DNA from: Pseudonocardia terrae
GTDB lineage: Bacteria; Actinomycetota; Actinomycetes; Mycobacteriales; Pseudonocardiaceae
Direction of reading: 5' to 3'
DNA length: 64,000 bases
Assembly (NCBI RefSeq): GCF_021343995.1
Contig: NZ_JAJTTE010000021.1
Location: 50,530-114,529 of the forward strand
Of the stretch, positions 1-10,379 are shown in pieces. Within the stretch, counting starts at the first letter, position 1; each line of letters starts with the position of its first letter. A program made the translations under genes and the position numbers. Under the pieces are notes generated by a model, which saw nothing but the letters and a program-made list of their open reading frames with translations, searched no databases and was not told where the DNA came from.

Positions 1-989
1 GTCTGCGTCCGGTCGGCGCTGATCGCGGGCTCGCGCTCGCCCGCCATGTCGACGAAGTTCGGGTACAGGTCCGGGTGCCGGGTGGCCATCTGGATCGCGC
101 AGGTGCCGCCGAAGGACCAGCCGCCGAAGGCCCAGTGCGCGTGGTTCGCGTCGATCCCCAGGTTGCCCTCGATCCAGCGCGGCACGTCGACCGACAGGTA
201 GGTGTCGGCCTTGGCGACGTCCGAGTCCATGCACATGGTGTTGTCCCCGTCCGCCCCGTTCGGGTCGACGACGACGGTCACCGGCGCGAGCCCGCCGTGC
301 CGCTGCGCGACGTCGTCCATCACGGTCTGCAGCGTGCCGCCGACGACCCAGTCCTCCGGACCGCCCGGCTGGCCGGCGACGAGGACGAGCACGGGCAGCA
401 GCGGCGCGTTAGGGGAGTTGTAGGCCGCGGGGAGGTAGAGCTGGGCGTCCCGGCCGGTGAACCCGCTGACGGTGCCGGGGATCGGGGAGGTCTCGATGCT
501 CGACGCGCCGGTGGCCGGGCCCTTCCAGCGTGTGGCGACCGGGGTGGTCATCGACCGGGAGGGGGCGCCGTGCCCGCCGGTGAAGGACCGCTCGTCGGTG
601 CCGGCCAGCGCGGCGAGGGTCGGGTACTGCTCGTAGTAGACGTTCACCTGCGACGCCGCCGCCACCACGACGAGCAGCCCGCACACGAGCGCGAGGACCT
701 TCCGGCCGGGGCGGGTGCCGAACAGCGAGCCGAGCGCGAGCACCACCCCGCCGGACCCGATCGCGACCCAGAGCAACACCTGCCGGGGGAGGGGCTCGGG
801 CACGAGCGCCAGCTGGTTCACGACCAGCAGGTTCAGCCCGGCGAACACCAGGGCTGCGACGAGGACGGCCACGACCGCCGCGGCCACCGCGCCGCGCCCC
901 CACCGCGTGAGCAACCCGAACGCCGCGAGTCCGCCCACGGCCAGCAGCACGATCGGCAACCACCCGTCGACGAGCGAGAGACCGCCCAC
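1..989 (-). CDS. membrane-anchored esterase-family protein (partial, 3' end beyond the window)
   Basis: The N-terminal ~120 residues form about four hydrophobic segments, followed by an extracytoplasmic alpha/beta-hydrolase domain of the esterase D / antigen 85-like type. The nucleophile elbow is visible as GGWSFGG (Ser in G-x-S-x-G), followed by a helix rich in Ala/Met and the typical HPDLYPNFVDMAGE stretch. The GTG at 989 was chosen because GGGAGGAG lies directly upstream and the first membrane segment begins soon after. The Asp/His of the triad lie beyond the left edge. The family includes carboxylesterases and mycolyltransferase-like proteins; the substrate cannot be inferred. It is transcribed away from the Rv2629-like gene. 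Confidence 0.75.
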   Translation of the reverse strand, partial: MGGLSLVDGWLPIVLLAVGGLAAFGLLTRWGRGAVAAAVVAVLVAALVFAGLNLLVVNQLALVPEPLPRQVLLWVAIGSGGVVLALGSLFGTRPGRKVLALVCGLLVVVAAASQVNVYYEQYPTLAALAGTDERSFTGGHGAPSRSMTTPVATRWKGPATGASSIETSPIPGTVSGFTGRDAQLYLPAAYNSPNAPLLPVLVLVAGQPGGPEDWVVGGTLQTVMDDVAQRHGGLAPVTVVVDPNGADGDNTMCMDSDVAKADTYLSVDVPRWIEGNLGIDANHAHWAFGGWSFGGTCAIQMATRHPDLYPNFVDMAGEREPAISADRTQ

Positions 990-1305
990 CGCGCTCCTCC
1001 CACCGCCCCGACGACCACCTCGTGATCGTCCCGGTGATCGTCGTCCGGTTCGTCACGGCTGGCCGGGTCGTTACGGTCCAGGGTGGACCGGCCACCGTCC
1101 GGCACCGGAATTCACCCGCCCGGGTGTGCGCGACCGGCGTCCGTGGCACGCGGCCGACCTCGGCGGACGACGCGCGACGAGCGCCGGGCACGGCGTCCGC
1201 GCGAGGCGGTGCCCGTTTCGTCGCGGGGCCACCGGGTACCGCCGACCTCGACCGTGTCTGTCCGTCGACAGGGCCCGCCCCGCGGCGCCCGGAACGGAGG
1301 AACCC
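990..1305. promoter_or_regulatory. divergent intergenic region
   Basis: This gap separates two divergent genes, so it must hold both promoters. A small inverted repeat (ggtgg-accgg-ccacc) is visible at 1082-1096. No convincing -35/-10 pair and no RNA gene were seen. Confidence 0.4.
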
Positions 1306-2505
1306 GTGCGACTCGACTGGCTGCGCGACGCCTGCGCGGCGCCCGGCCCCTTCGCGACCGTCGTCCTCGACGTCACCCACGACACCGAGGACGCGGCGCG
1401 CCAGGACGAGCTCCGCCGCCACGGCGTCCGCGAGGAGCTCACGGGGCAGGGTGCGCCGGAGTCCGTCGTCGAGGCCGTCGACGGCGCGCTGGCGTCCGGC
1501 CCGACGCCCGACGGGACCGGCGGGCGGGTGCTCGTGGCGGCCGCGAAGGGCGTCCTCGTCGACGCCGAGCTGCCGGCGCCGCCGCGCGCCGCCGTCACCA
1601 CGTGGTCGCCGCTGCCCGACCTGACCAGCGTCACGGAGGCCGTGCGCGAGGAGGTCCCGGTCGTCGTCGTGCGGATCGACGACAAGGGCGGCGAGGTGCT
1701 CGCCCCCGGGGACACCGAGCCGGAGGAGGTCCGCGGCCGCGACCACCCGGTGCACAAGGTCCGGGGCGGCGGTGTGTCGACCCTGAACATGCAGGAGCGG
1801 GTGGAGGAGACCTGGCGGGAGAACACCGCCGACGTCGCCGCGCGGGTCGACGCCCGGGTGCGGGCCAGCGCCGCGCGGGCCCTCGTGGTCCTCGGCGACT
1901 CGCAGGCCCGGTCCCGGCTGGTCGACGCGCTGCCGGAGCGCTCGGCGCGGATCGTCGCCGAGGTCGAGCACACCGGGGGTGCCTCGCCGGACGCGCTGCC
2001 GGACACGGTCGCCGCGGCGGTCGAGGACGTCCTCGACACCGAGCGCCGCGGGGCCTGGGAGCACTACCGGCAGCTGGCCGGGCGGCCCGACGGACAGGCC
2101 GTGACCGGGCTGGCCGACGTCGTCGCGGCGGTGCGCGCCGAGGCCGTCGACACCCTGTTCCTCGACCCGGCCACGCTGACCGACGGCGAGGTGTGGGCCG
2201 GGTCCGAGCCGACGCACCTCGGCGTGCAGCGCGAGGAGCTCGAGGCGCTCAACGCCGGCGACGCCCGCCGGGTGCCCGCGGTGCCGGCGGTGATCCGGGC
2301 GCTGGCGTGTCAGGGCGGACAGCTCGTGCGGCTCGACGACCCGACCGTGGTCCGCGGCAAGGACCGGCTCGACGACGCCCGGCAGGCCGACGAGGAGGCG
2401 CGCGCCGCGGCGGACGCGACGGGGGAGGAGGCGCCCGAGCCCGGTCTCCTCGCGCACGGCGAGCTGGCCGACGGCGTCGGCGCCACCCTGCGCTTCCCGA
2501 TCTGA
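1306..2505 (+). CDS. Rv2629-like bacterial eRF1-family (baeRF) protein
   Basis: The 399-residue product resembles mycobacterial Rv2629 (about 374 residues), a member of the bacterial/archaeal eRF1-like family thought to act on ribosomes in stress or hypoxia; the molecular role is not settled. The visible layout is an N-terminal alpha/beta domain beginning MRLDWLRDAC, a middle domain containing VRGGGVSTLNMQERVEETW, and a C-terminal RNase H-like fold with VDTLFLDP and VPAVIRALACQGGQLVRL. The GTG at 1306 follows GGAACGGAGG at good spacing; the longer upstream frame is not credible. It appears monocistronic, followed by a strong hairpin. No DosR-type box was found upstream, although Rv2629 belongs to the DosR regulon in Mycobacterium. 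Confidence 0.82.
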   Translation: MRLDWLRDACAAPGPFATVVLDVTHDTEDAARQDELRRHGVREELTGQGAPESVVEAVDGALASGPTPDGTGGRVLVAAAKGVLVDAELPAPPRAAVTTWSPLPDLTSVTEAVREEVPVVVVRIDDKGGEVLAPGDTEPEEVRGRDHPVHKVRGGGVSTLNMQERVEETWRENTADVAARVDARVRASAARALVVLGDSQARSRLVDALPERSARIVAEVEHTGGASPDALPDTVAAAVEDVLDTERRGAWEHYRQLAGRPDGQAVTGLADVVAAVRAEAVDTLFLDPATLTDGEVWAGSEPTHLGVQREELEALNAGDARRVPAVPAVIRALACQGGQLVRLDDPTVVRGKDRLDDARQADEEARAAADATGEEAPEPGLLAHGELADGVGATLRFPI

Positions 2506-2518
2506 GGCGGTCCGGTCC

Positions 2519-2557
2519 GGAGCCACGACCCATCCCGCGGGGGTGTGTCGTGGCTCC
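2519..2557. terminator. bidirectional hairpin terminator
   Basis: Arms GGAGCCACGAC (2519-2529) and GTCGTGGCTCC (2547-2557) pair perfectly over 11 bp. The hairpin lies between the converging ends of the Rv2629-like and GYD-domain genes. No T-tract follows, which is usual for high-GC actinobacteria. Confidence 0.75.
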
Positions 2558-2571
2558 GTGGCGTACGGGCC

Positions 2572-2904
2572 TCAGGTCCCCGGAGGGACGTACGCCTGCT
2601 GCGACCGACCTGCCTTGTCGAGCACGTCGACCAGCTCGGCCGGGGTGATCAGCTCGCGGGTCTCGTGCCGGTCGAACGAACCCGTCGAGGTCACCGCGAC
2701 CGAGATGGCCGCCGCGGCCCGCGAGTCGGGCGCGTCGATGATCAGGATGCCGTCGTGCCCGCCGAACATGTAGTACAGCGCCTCGAGCTGCGCGCCCTGG
2801 GCCTCGACCGCGGTCCGGACGGCGGCCGTGCGGTCGTTGGGCTTCATCACCATCCGGTTCCACGTCTCCGGGCTGTAGCTGAAGAAGAACGCGAACTTCG
2901 CCAT
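2572..2904 (-). CDS. GYD domain-containing protein
   Basis: A compact 110-residue protein with the ferredoxin-like alpha/beta pattern of the GYD family. Key segments are MAKFAFFFSYSPETWNRM, a central VEAQGAQLEALYYMFGGHDG (the Y-x-x-x-G-x-x-D signature), and a C-terminal ITPAELVDVLDKA. The family is widespread and uncharacterised; the fold suggests a dimeric alpha-beta barrel-like role in ligand binding or small-molecule chemistry. ATG at 2904 is preceded by GGGGAGGTCGAG. It is convergent with the Rv2629-like gene and shows no operon partner. Confidence 0.85.
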   Translation of the reverse strand: MAKFAFFFSYSPETWNRMVMKPNDRTAAVRTAVEAQGAQLEALYYMFGGHDGILIIDAPDSRAAAAISVAVTSTGSFDRHETRELITPAELVDVLDKAGRSQQAYVPPGT

Positions 2905-3003
2905 CTCGACCTCCCCTGTCGCCTGCGTGGCTCGCTCCTGCGGGACCCCTCAGCGTGCTCCCGTCCGTCGCCCGTTGTCGCTGCGTAGAGATACGTACGC
3001 GGG

Positions 3004-3825
3004 TCAGGTGGCCGGCGCGAGGAGGGCGCCGCGCCGGTCCAGGAGGGCGTCGGCGACGGCATCGTGCCCGGCGTCGGCCAGGGCGGGGGCGTAGGCGTCG
3101 ACGAACTCGACGTACACGCCCACGAGATGGGCCCGGAGGTCCTCGACCGCGGCAGCGCGATCGTCGATGCCGGACTCGCGCCAGCGCATGGCGGCGTGCG
3201 CGAGCGGCGCGTGCGCGCCCTCGTGCCCGTACCAGGTCGCCGCGGCGTCGTTGTGGCCCATGCGGCCGGACGCCAGCGTGTAGAGGAAGCGGATCGGGAA
3301 CAGCGCCGCCTTGCTCGCCGCCCGCGGACCGGCGGCGACCAGGTCCTCGGGCCGGTGCAGGCCGGCGAGGTAGGCGTCGTCGAACTTCTCGACGGCGAAC
3401 CGCGCCGCCTCCACGACCAGCGTCGTCCGGTCGGGCCGGGCCGCGCCGCCGCGCCGGTCGGCGCCGTACAGCAGACGCCCGGCGTCGAGGAGGTCGAGCC
3501 GGTCCACCGCGGGGAGCCGCGACCGCTCACCGGCGCCGTGGCGCACGCCGTGCCAGTCCGACCAGAAGACCGACAGCCGCTCCGCGAGCGGGCCGCCCGC
3601 CCGGGCGACGGTGGCCCGCCTGATCTCCGCCATGCGGTCGGCGACGTCCTCGAGAAGGGCGTCGAGGATCACCGCCACGTCGACGTCGCTCGCGAGCGGG
3701 GCGAACCCGCCGTGGGCCAGGCTGCCCAGCGCGAACACGGCGTCGAGGTGCTCGCCCAGGACCTCGCGCGCCACGGCGGTCGCCGTCCGCAGCACCAGCT
3801 CGCCGCCCTCGCGGTCGTCGGCCAT
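3004..3825 (-). CDS. nucleotidyltransferase-superfamily protein
   Basis: The 273-residue product carries the Pol-beta-like nucleotidyltransferase signature near residues 30-55: FALGSLAHGG followed by SDVDVAVIL, i.e. the G-S motif and the D-x-D metal-binding pair. The rest is alpha-helical, resembling aminoglycoside-type or minimal nucleotidyltransferases that transfer AMP to a small molecule or protein. No resistance-specific motif is recognised, so the substrate is unknown. ATG 3825 was preferred over the longer upstream frame because homology-like sequence begins there (MADDREGGELVLRT) and the upstream translation is low complexity. Confidence 0.7.
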   Translation of the reverse strand: MADDREGGELVLRTATAVAREVLGEHLDAVFALGSLAHGGFAPLASDVDVAVILDALLEDVADRMAEIRRATVARAGGPLAERLSVFWSDWHGVRHGAGERSRLPAVDRLDLLDAGRLLYGADRRGGAARPDRTTLVVEAARFAVEKFDDAYLAGLHRPEDLVAAGPRAASKAALFPIRFLYTLASGRMGHNDAAATWYGHEGAHAPLAHAAMRWRESGIDDRAAAVEDLRAHLVGVYVEFVDAYAPALADAGHDAVADALLDRRGALLAPAT

Positions 3826-3919
3826 CGGGGCAGCCTGACACAGCGTGCCGGACGACGGCGGGCCGCACCGGCCCACGCACCCGAGGGCGGCGACCTCCGA
3901 GGTGATTGCGCGACCTCGC

Positions 3920-4951
<1,032 letters not shown>

Positions 4952-5486
4952 GATCATTCCCTCCTCGCCCACACCGGGTCCGCACCGCGGACACGTACCA
5001 AACGGCGCTCTCTCGGAGACCCTTCGCGGCCGAAGACCGACTTCGTGACCTACTCGTGGGTCACCCCGATCCGGACCGCGCAGTCTAGGGAGCGGCGCCC
5101 ACTCATGGAGATCCGTTACGTACTTCTGCGTACTGCTGCAAGGGCGCGCGAGTGCGCGGTGCGCAACTACTCCGGCGGACCGAACCTGCCGTACCTCCGC
5201 TCGCCCCTGCCCGATGAGGTGCTCGGGATCCGGGCCGAGGCCGACGCCGGGGTCGACGTCGAGAAGGCCACCTCCCCCCGCCCCGACATGATCCCCGGCG
5301 TGTCCGACCTGCCGACGCAGCTGCTGCACGAGGGCGCGATCGGCCGGGGGTCGGGCGATCGGGGGACGGCGGGATCGGCCGGTCCGTCCGCCGGCCGCCC
5401 GACGGGACGGCGGCCCGCGCGGGAGCAGGGTCAGGGCATCGGAGCCGCACCACTCCCGACGCCCCGCCGGACCCAGGAGGACCGCC
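4952..5486. other. 535-bp stretch with no recognised gene
   Basis: A plus-strand frame is open from 5105 ([16 protein letters not shown]...) and runs into the next gene out of phase. It has no ribosome-binding site, no recognisable domain, and becomes Gly/Arg/Pro-rich after about residue 80. I treat it as noncoding or as a decayed remnant. The 3' part supplies the leader of the gene at 5487 (CCAGGAGG). Confidence 0.4.
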
Positions 5487-5960
5487 ATGAGCACCACGAC
5501 CACGATCACCGCCCAGCCGGAGGGCCCCGAGGACGACCGCCGCGACGGACCCGACGGCCCCGACGCCTCCGCCGCCCGCGCGGTCCCGGCCGGGAACGAG
5601 CCGGCCCCGACGCGTCGCACGCGGGCCGGGAGCTGGGCCTATGCCCTCGGCGGGATGGACTGCTACGGCTACGGCCTCGGCTACGACTACTGGACCGCGC
5701 TGCACGCCGCGACGGGCGGTGACGACCCCCGGAACCGCGAGGAGACCACCCCCGGGACCGGCCGGGCCGTCGCCCTCCTGATCGTCGGGCTCGTCGCCGC
5801 CGCGGCCGTCACCCTCGGGTTGATCATCGCTCTCGGCGGGCACGCCGCCACCTCGACCGCGGCCACCTCGACAGCCGCGAGCACGGCCGCGACGACGACC
5901 GCCGGCCGGACCGTGCCTGCCGGTCACGAGGGCGTGCAGGTCACCCCCGTCCACCCGTGA
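5487..5960 (+). CDS. small single-pass membrane protein, function unknown
   Basis: 157 residues. An acidic, Pro-rich N-terminal region of about 50 residues is followed by an aromatic patch ([15 protein letters not shown]). A transmembrane helix follows at about 93-115 ([20 protein letters not shown]), then an Ala/Thr repeat tail ([19 protein letters not shown]) that would lie outside the cell if the N-terminus is inside. ATG 5487 follows CCAGGAGGACCGCC. Not recognised as a named family. The Thr/Ala tail resembles linker or O-glycosylated segments of actinobacterial envelope proteins, which is only an inference. Confidence 0.65.
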   Translation: MSTTTTITAQPEGPEDDRRDGPDGPDASAARAVPAGNEPAPTRRTRAGSWAYALGGMDCYGYGLGYDYWTALHAATGGDDPRNREETTPGTGRAVALLIVGLVAAAAVTLGLIIALGGHAATSTAATSTAASTAATTTAGRTVPAGHEGVQVTPVHP

Positions 5961-6139
5961 TCCACGTGCGCACTCCCGCACCGGGGCGCGCCCGATCCTG
6001 TGTGCCCGGCGGTCCCGCGCAGGTGTGAGGGCACCCACGAGGGGTGTGCGACGGGAATGGCCGGGCACCCCTGCGGGGACGGCCCGGATGTCCGGGCCAC
6101 CACGACTCCAGGAACACTCCAGGAACCGGGGAGGAACCC

Positions 6140-6700
6140 ATGGCGGACCTCGACGATCCCGCCCGCGTGCAGGGCCTGACGGTGCGCGACCGGGACGGCG
6201 CCGACCTCGGCTCCGTCGACGCCGTCTACGTCGACGACGCGACGCAGAGGCCGGAGTGGGTCGTGCCGACCGGCGGCCTCGCGGGCTCGCGCCGCGCCGC
6301 ACTGCCGCTGGCGGGCGGCATGATCGAGGACGGTGAGCTCCACCTGCCCTACGACGCCGAGCAGCTGCGCACGGCGCCCGAGGTCCCCGAGGGGAAGCTG
6401 AGCCCCGAGACCGAGGCGGCCCTGTTCGACCACTACGGCGTGCCGCACGGCGGCCCGACCGAGACGGCACAGGTGGACGACCCGCGCCCGCGGCCCTCCG
6501 GCCGGCACGGCGACGGGCGCCACGAGCGGGTCGAGGACGACCGCGTCGAGCGCGACCACGTGGCCGCGGGGGCCGACGGCTTCGACGATCCCGCGGCCCC
6601 CGACACCGGCTCCGACGCCGGCTCCCAGGGCACGGACAACGGCACCGGAACCGCGACCGGCTCCGGGGGCGACGCCGTGCCCGGCGTCCGGTCGGGCTGA
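6140..6700 (+). CDS. PRC-barrel domain protein
   Basis: 186 residues. The first ~80 residues match a PRC-barrel: LTVRDRDGADLGSVDAVYVD, then PEWVVPTGG and a strand/loop repeat ending in HLPYDAEQLRTAPEV. The barrel is followed by a short helix with SPETEAALFDHYGV, as in actinobacterial stress-associated PRC proteins, and a charged, disordered His/Asp/Gly-rich tail. PRC-barrels serve RNA processing (RimM) or act as protein-docking modules; the free-standing actinobacterial forms are uncharacterised. ATG 6140 follows GGGGAGGAACCC. Confidence 0.82.
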   Translation: MADLDDPARVQGLTVRDRDGADLGSVDAVYVDDATQRPEWVVPTGGLAGSRRAALPLAGGMIEDGELHLPYDAEQLRTAPEVPEGKLSPETEAALFDHYGVPHGGPTETAQVDDPRPRPSGRHGDGRHERVEDDRVERDHVAAGADGFDDPAAPDTGSDAGSQGTDNGTGTATGSGGDAVPGVRSG

Positions 6701-6851
6701 GCCCGGCCGCCCTCCCGGCCCGGTACCCGAGCCGTTGCGCCTCACCGCCCGCCGACCAGCGTTGGCGTGCCGGGCCGCAGGTCCGTACGGTCCGGGGGAG
6801 GTACCCGTGCGGCCCCGCTGCGGTCGCACGACGCGGAGGAGGGGAGCCCCG

Positions 6852-8105
6852 GTGCGCGTCGAGATCGTCTGTGACCGGTGCAGCCCGCTGGCCGAACCCG
6901 GCCGGCCGGGCCACGGCGGACTGAGCGAGCACCTGGCCGGGCTCGGCGCGGATCTCGCGGCGGCCGGCCACGAGGTGACCGTCCTCGTCCGCCGGGACTC
7001 GCCCGACCAGCACCCCGTGGTGCGCGCGTCCGAGCGGCTGGAGGTCCGGCACGTCGACGCCGGACCCGCCGCCCCGCTGTCCGAGGACCGGCTGGTCACC
7101 CAGGTGCCGGTGCTCGCCGAGGAGCTGGAGCGCCGGTGGCGGGCCCGACGGCCGGACGTCGTGCACGCCCACTCCTGGACCGCCGGCCTGGCCGCCGCGG
7201 CGTCCGCCCGCGAGCTGGGCCTGCCCTTCGTCGTGACCCTGCCCGGGGTCGGTGAGCGGCCGGTCGACCCGGCCGTCGACAGCCGCGGCCGCGCCTCGGC
7301 CGAGCACGTGCTCGTGGCCCGCGCCGACCGGGTCCTCGCGAGCGGCGAGGACGACGTGTTCGCCCTGGTCCGGCTCGGTGCCCGCCGCTCCGCGATCCGC
7401 GTCGTGCCCTACGGCGTGGACACCACGACCTTCCAGCCGGACGGGCCGACCCTGCGCCGCGGCGAGCACCCGCGGCTGCTGGCGGTCGCCGGTCTCGACG
7501 TCGAGGCGGGTGTGCAGGACATCATCCGCGCGCTGCGCACGGTGCCCGAGGCCGAGCTGATCGTGGCCGGGGGACCGCGCACGGACGATCCGGAGGTCGA
7601 TCCGGCCCGGGACCGCGACCTGGCCCGGCTGCACGCCGTGGCCCGGGAGGCCCGCGTCGAGCGGCGCGTCCGGTTCCTCGGGGCCGTGCGCCGGGAGACG
7701 TTGCCGGCGCTCCTGCGCTCCGCCGACGCGCTCGTCCACGTGCCGCACCAGACCGGCTTCGGCATGGTCGCGCTCGAGGCCATGGCCTGCGGGCGCGCGG
7801 TGGTCGCGTCGGCCGTCGGCGCGCTCACCGAGACCGTCGTCGACCAGGTCACCGGGGTCCTCGTGCCGCCCGCCCGGCCGGACGCGTTGGCCCACGCGTT
7901 GCGCGCGCTGCTGCGGGAGGGCGCGGTGCCGCTGGCCTTCGGTATCGCGGGCCGCGACCGGGCGGTGTCCCGGTACGGCCGGGACCGGCTGACCGCCGCC
8001 GTCGAACAGGTGTACCGGGAGGCCGCGGAGGGCCGCGGGCAGGCTCTCGGGGAGACCGGCGGAACCGGCGTGCCCGCCGGCGCCCACCTCGACGGCGCGG
8101 GCTGA
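6852..8105 (+). CDS. GT4-family glycosyltransferase
   Basis: The 417-residue protein has the two-domain GT-B layout. The N-terminal acceptor domain begins VRVEIVCDRCSPLAEP and has the loop PGHGGLSEHLAGLGADL; VVHAHSW is typical of GT4 enzymes. The C-terminal nucleotide-sugar domain includes VPYGVDTTTF, VAGGP, FLGAV and the donor-binding GFGMVALEAMACGRAVVAS, containing the E-x7-E element. It probably transfers a sugar from an NDP-sugar to a lipid, glycan or small molecule in the cytoplasm. GTG 6852 follows GGAGGAGGGGAG. No sugar-synthesis neighbours indicate the acceptor. Confidence 0.85.
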   Translation: MRVEIVCDRCSPLAEPGRPGHGGLSEHLAGLGADLAAAGHEVTVLVRRDSPDQHPVVRASERLEVRHVDAGPAAPLSEDRLVTQVPVLAEELERRWRARRPDVVHAHSWTAGLAAAASARELGLPFVVTLPGVGERPVDPAVDSRGRASAEHVLVARADRVLASGEDDVFALVRLGARRSAIRVVPYGVDTTTFQPDGPTLRRGEHPRLLAVAGLDVEAGVQDIIRALRTVPEAELIVAGGPRTDDPEVDPARDRDLARLHAVAREARVERRVRFLGAVRRETLPALLRSADALVHVPHQTGFGMVALEAMACGRAVVASAVGALTETVVDQVTGVLVPPARPDALAHALRALLREGAVPLAFGIAGRDRAVSRYGRDRLTAAVEQVYREAAEGRGQALGETGGTGVPAGAHLDGAG

Positions 8106-8118
8106 CCGTCGGGGAGCA

Positions 8119-8154
8119 CCGGGCGACGCCCGCCCTTGCGACGGGCCCGCCCGG
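8119..8154. terminator. stacked hairpin terminator
   Basis: Outer arms CCGGGCG (8119-8125) and CGCCCGG (8148-8154) enclose a second GCCCG/CGGGC stem. It lies between converging genes, so it can serve both. Confidence 0.6.
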
Positions 8155-9648
8155 TCAGGCGCTCTCGGCCCGATCGGTCAGGAGATGCGCGAGCCCGGTC
8201 AGCTCCAGCACCGGGCGCGCGACGCTGCCCGGCGGCGCCACCACACGCAGGTCGGTGTCCGGGTCGAGCTGGTGCAGCAGCCGTACCCCGGCGCTGGCGA
8301 ACAGCGTGGTGGCGGACAGGTCGAGGACGCACGGCTCCCCGTCCGCCGCGGCGTCGAGCAGCGCCGCCCGCAGGGTGGGGACGGCCGGCAGGTCCACGTC
8401 CCCGTGCACGTGGAGCACGCCGGGGACCTCCCCGGGACGGACGGCGAACATCTCGGGGACGGCTTCGGGTCGGGGACGTGGGGCGTCCCCGACCGCGACC
8501 GGCCTGCCGACCGCCAGGACCGCGGTGACCGAGGTGCCGTCCGGGCCGGGGTCCACCACCACGGCGTCGCAGAGGTCGCGGACGACCGCGAGGCCGAAGC
8601 CGGCGCCGTCGGCGTCGTCCTCGGGCCCGTCCGTCTCCGGGGGCCGCCAGGTGCCGTCGTCGGCGACCGTGATGCTCAACCCGGCCCCGGTCAGCTCGGC
8701 GTCCACCCGGATCTCGCCGGTGGCGCCCTCGGGGTAGGCGTGCTCGATCGCGTTGGCGGCGAGCTCGGAGACCACCATCGGTGCCGCGACCACGGTCCGG
8801 GGCGCCACGCCCGCCGCCTCCAGCCAGCGCGTGACGGTCTCGCGCAGCGGGCTCAGGGCGAACGGGTCGACCGGCAGCACCAGCCGCAGCGGCTCGACGG
8901 GCGTGAGGGGTCGGTACGCGGCGAGAACCGCCACGCCGCCCCGCGGCGCCCGCGCGGCGATCCGGTCGCAGAGCGCGGCGGGGTCGTCGGACGGGGTGTC
9001 CCGATCGAGCCGGAGACCGTTCCCGCCGCCTCGGCCGGGACGGGTCCGCCCGCGGCCCTCCACGAGGTCGTCGGAGTACAGCAGGAGCGTGTCCCCGCGG
9101 GCCAGTCGCGCACGGTGGGGCACCGGGGGCGCGGCGCCGACGCCCAGCGGGCCGTAAGCCTGGCCGGGCAGCGGCGCGAGCCCGTCCGGCCCGCGCACCA
9201 GCGCCGGGGGATGGGCGCCGCGGGCGTGCTCCAGCTCCCCGTCCGGGCCCACCACGACGACGGTGAGCGACGCGCCGTGCAGCGCGGTGTCGACGCTCGC
9301 GGCCCGGTCGACCTGCTCGAGGGCCTCGGCGAGCGACGGTGCGGTGTGCAGCGCCTGGCGGAGCACGGTGCGCAGGCCGGTGACGGCGCCGGGCCGCGGT
9401 GCGGGACCCACGAGGTCGCCGACGGCGAGGGCGAGCCGTCCGTCCGGCAGCGGCACGACGTCGAGCCAGTCGCCGGCGGGCGCGGCGCCGTCGGCGGACG
9501 GGATCGCGGCGGGTCCGGGCGGGGTGGCGGGCACCCACAGCGCGGCCAACCGGAGATCGGGGAGCAACGGCAGCGCCGCGGGCAGGTGCGCGGGGGGAGC
9601 GTCGCGGGCCGGAGTGGGGTCGCGGGCCGGACGGGAGTCGGCGTTCAC
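8155..9648 (-). CDS. SpoIIE phosphatase - HATPase (RsbW-like) - STAS three-domain regulator
   Basis: 497 residues in three modules. Residues ~25-240 form a PPM/SpoIIE-type phosphatase domain (GDWLDVVPLPDG, VGDLVG, YSDDLVEGRG supply the acidic metal ligands). Residues ~260-375 form a GHKL ATPase like the anti-sigma kinase RsbW (N box VVSELAANAIEHAYP, G1 VADDGTW, G2 GFGLAVVRDL). Residues ~400-497 form a STAS domain with LDLSATTLFASAGVRLL, where the phosphorylatable Ser/Thr sits. This packs a partner-switching circuit into one chain. A SigF/SigB-type sigma factor lies close by on the other strand, its likely target. GTG 9648 follows GAGAGGAGCGAC. Confidence 0.82.
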   Translation of the reverse strand: MNADSRPARDPTPARDAPPAHLPAALPLLPDLRLAALWVPATPPGPAAIPSADGAAPAGDWLDVVPLPDGRLALAVGDLVGPAPRPGAVTGLRTVLRQALHTAPSLAEALEQVDRAASVDTALHGASLTVVVVGPDGELEHARGAHPPALVRGPDGLAPLPGQAYGPLGVGAAPPVPHRARLARGDTLLLYSDDLVEGRGRTRPGRGGGNGLRLDRDTPSDDPAALCDRIAARAPRGGVAVLAAYRPLTPVEPLRLVLPVDPFALSPLRETVTRWLEAAGVAPRTVVAAPMVVSELAANAIEHAYPEGATGEIRVDAELTGAGLSITVADDGTWRPPETDGPEDDADGAGFGLAVVRDLCDAVVVDPGPDGTSVTAVLAVGRPVAVGDAPRPRPEAVPEMFAVRPGEVPGVLHVHGDVDLPAVPTLRAALLDAAADGEPCVLDLSATTLFASAGVRLLHQLDPDTDLRVVAPPGSVARPVLELTGLAHLLTDRAESA

Positions 9649-9808
9649 GTCGCTCCTCTCCGGCCGCCGGCGCGCGGCGGCGATCTGCCCGGTGGGACCG
9701 GGCCTGCCGAGGATAGAGGCCGGGTCCGTGCGTCGTGCGATATGTCCGTCGCCCCCGTCGTCGGGCGTCTCGTGAGTCGTCTCCCGGGTGGTTTCGTGGG
9801 TCGTTCCC

Positions 9809-10150
9809 TCACGCGTCGAGGTCGGGGACGATGGCGAGGATGCGGCGGTGTTCGGCGAACCGGTCCAGGGCCGTCGCGAGCGCCTGCGCCTCGGCGGTAC
9901 CCGCGACGTCCTGCTCGGACTCGAACCGCTCCCGCCGGGTGCGCGGGTCGCCGTGGTCGACGGCGGCCCACCGCAGGAACCGCTCCACCACCCGCACCTG
10001 TCTGCGACGCAGGCCCTCGTGCGGCTCGCGGCTCGCCAGCCAGGCCACGAAGGGGCCGAGCACCGTCGCCACGTCGGGTGTGGGACGGGGCGGAGGGCGC
10101 CGGGCCATCCCGACGGGGGCCGGGCGGACGGGGGCATCGTGGACGGTCAT
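9809..10150 (-). CDS. hypothetical protein beside the stress sigma factor
   Basis: 113 residues, not recognised. After a Pro/Arg-rich start it is predicted helical, with VRVVERFLRWAAVDHGDPRTR and AQALATALDRFAEHRRILAIV. ATG 10150 has GAGGGAG upstream. It lies between the SpoIIE/HATPase/STAS gene and the divergent sigma factor gene, so it may belong to the same stress circuit, but nothing in the sequence demonstrates that. An alternative start is the internal ATG at residue 15. Confidence 0.5.
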   Translation of the reverse strand: MTVHDAPVRPAPVGMARRPPPRPTPDVATVLGPFVAWLASREPHEGLRRRQVRVVERFLRWAAVDHGDPRTRRERFESEQDVAGTAEAQALATALDRFAEHRRILAIVPDLDA

Positions 10151-10379
10151 CGAGAAGCTCCCTCACGGAGGTGGTGCCGGAAGATGTGTCGCGCGTCATA
10201 CCCCGGCAGGCGCATGTCATGCGTTCGCAATGAAGTCGACCTGCGCCGGCCGGTGGGCGCTTGTACGGTCGAAGAGCGACCGACGCACGATCGACGCCGC
10301 GAGCGCGCCCGTCCCCCGCGCCGCTCGACGAGGTACAGCCAGCTGCCTCTGACGTCCCCCGACGTGGAGGAGGCCCACG

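Noticed and set aside
5105..5486. Plus-strand gene starting [10 protein letters not shown]
   Set aside because: No ribosome-binding site, no stop before entering the next gene out of frame, no domain, and low-complexity second half.
5103..8087. 994-residue minus-strand open frame
   Set aside because: Runs opposite three better-supported genes (small membrane protein, PRC-barrel, GT4) and has no recognisable motif.
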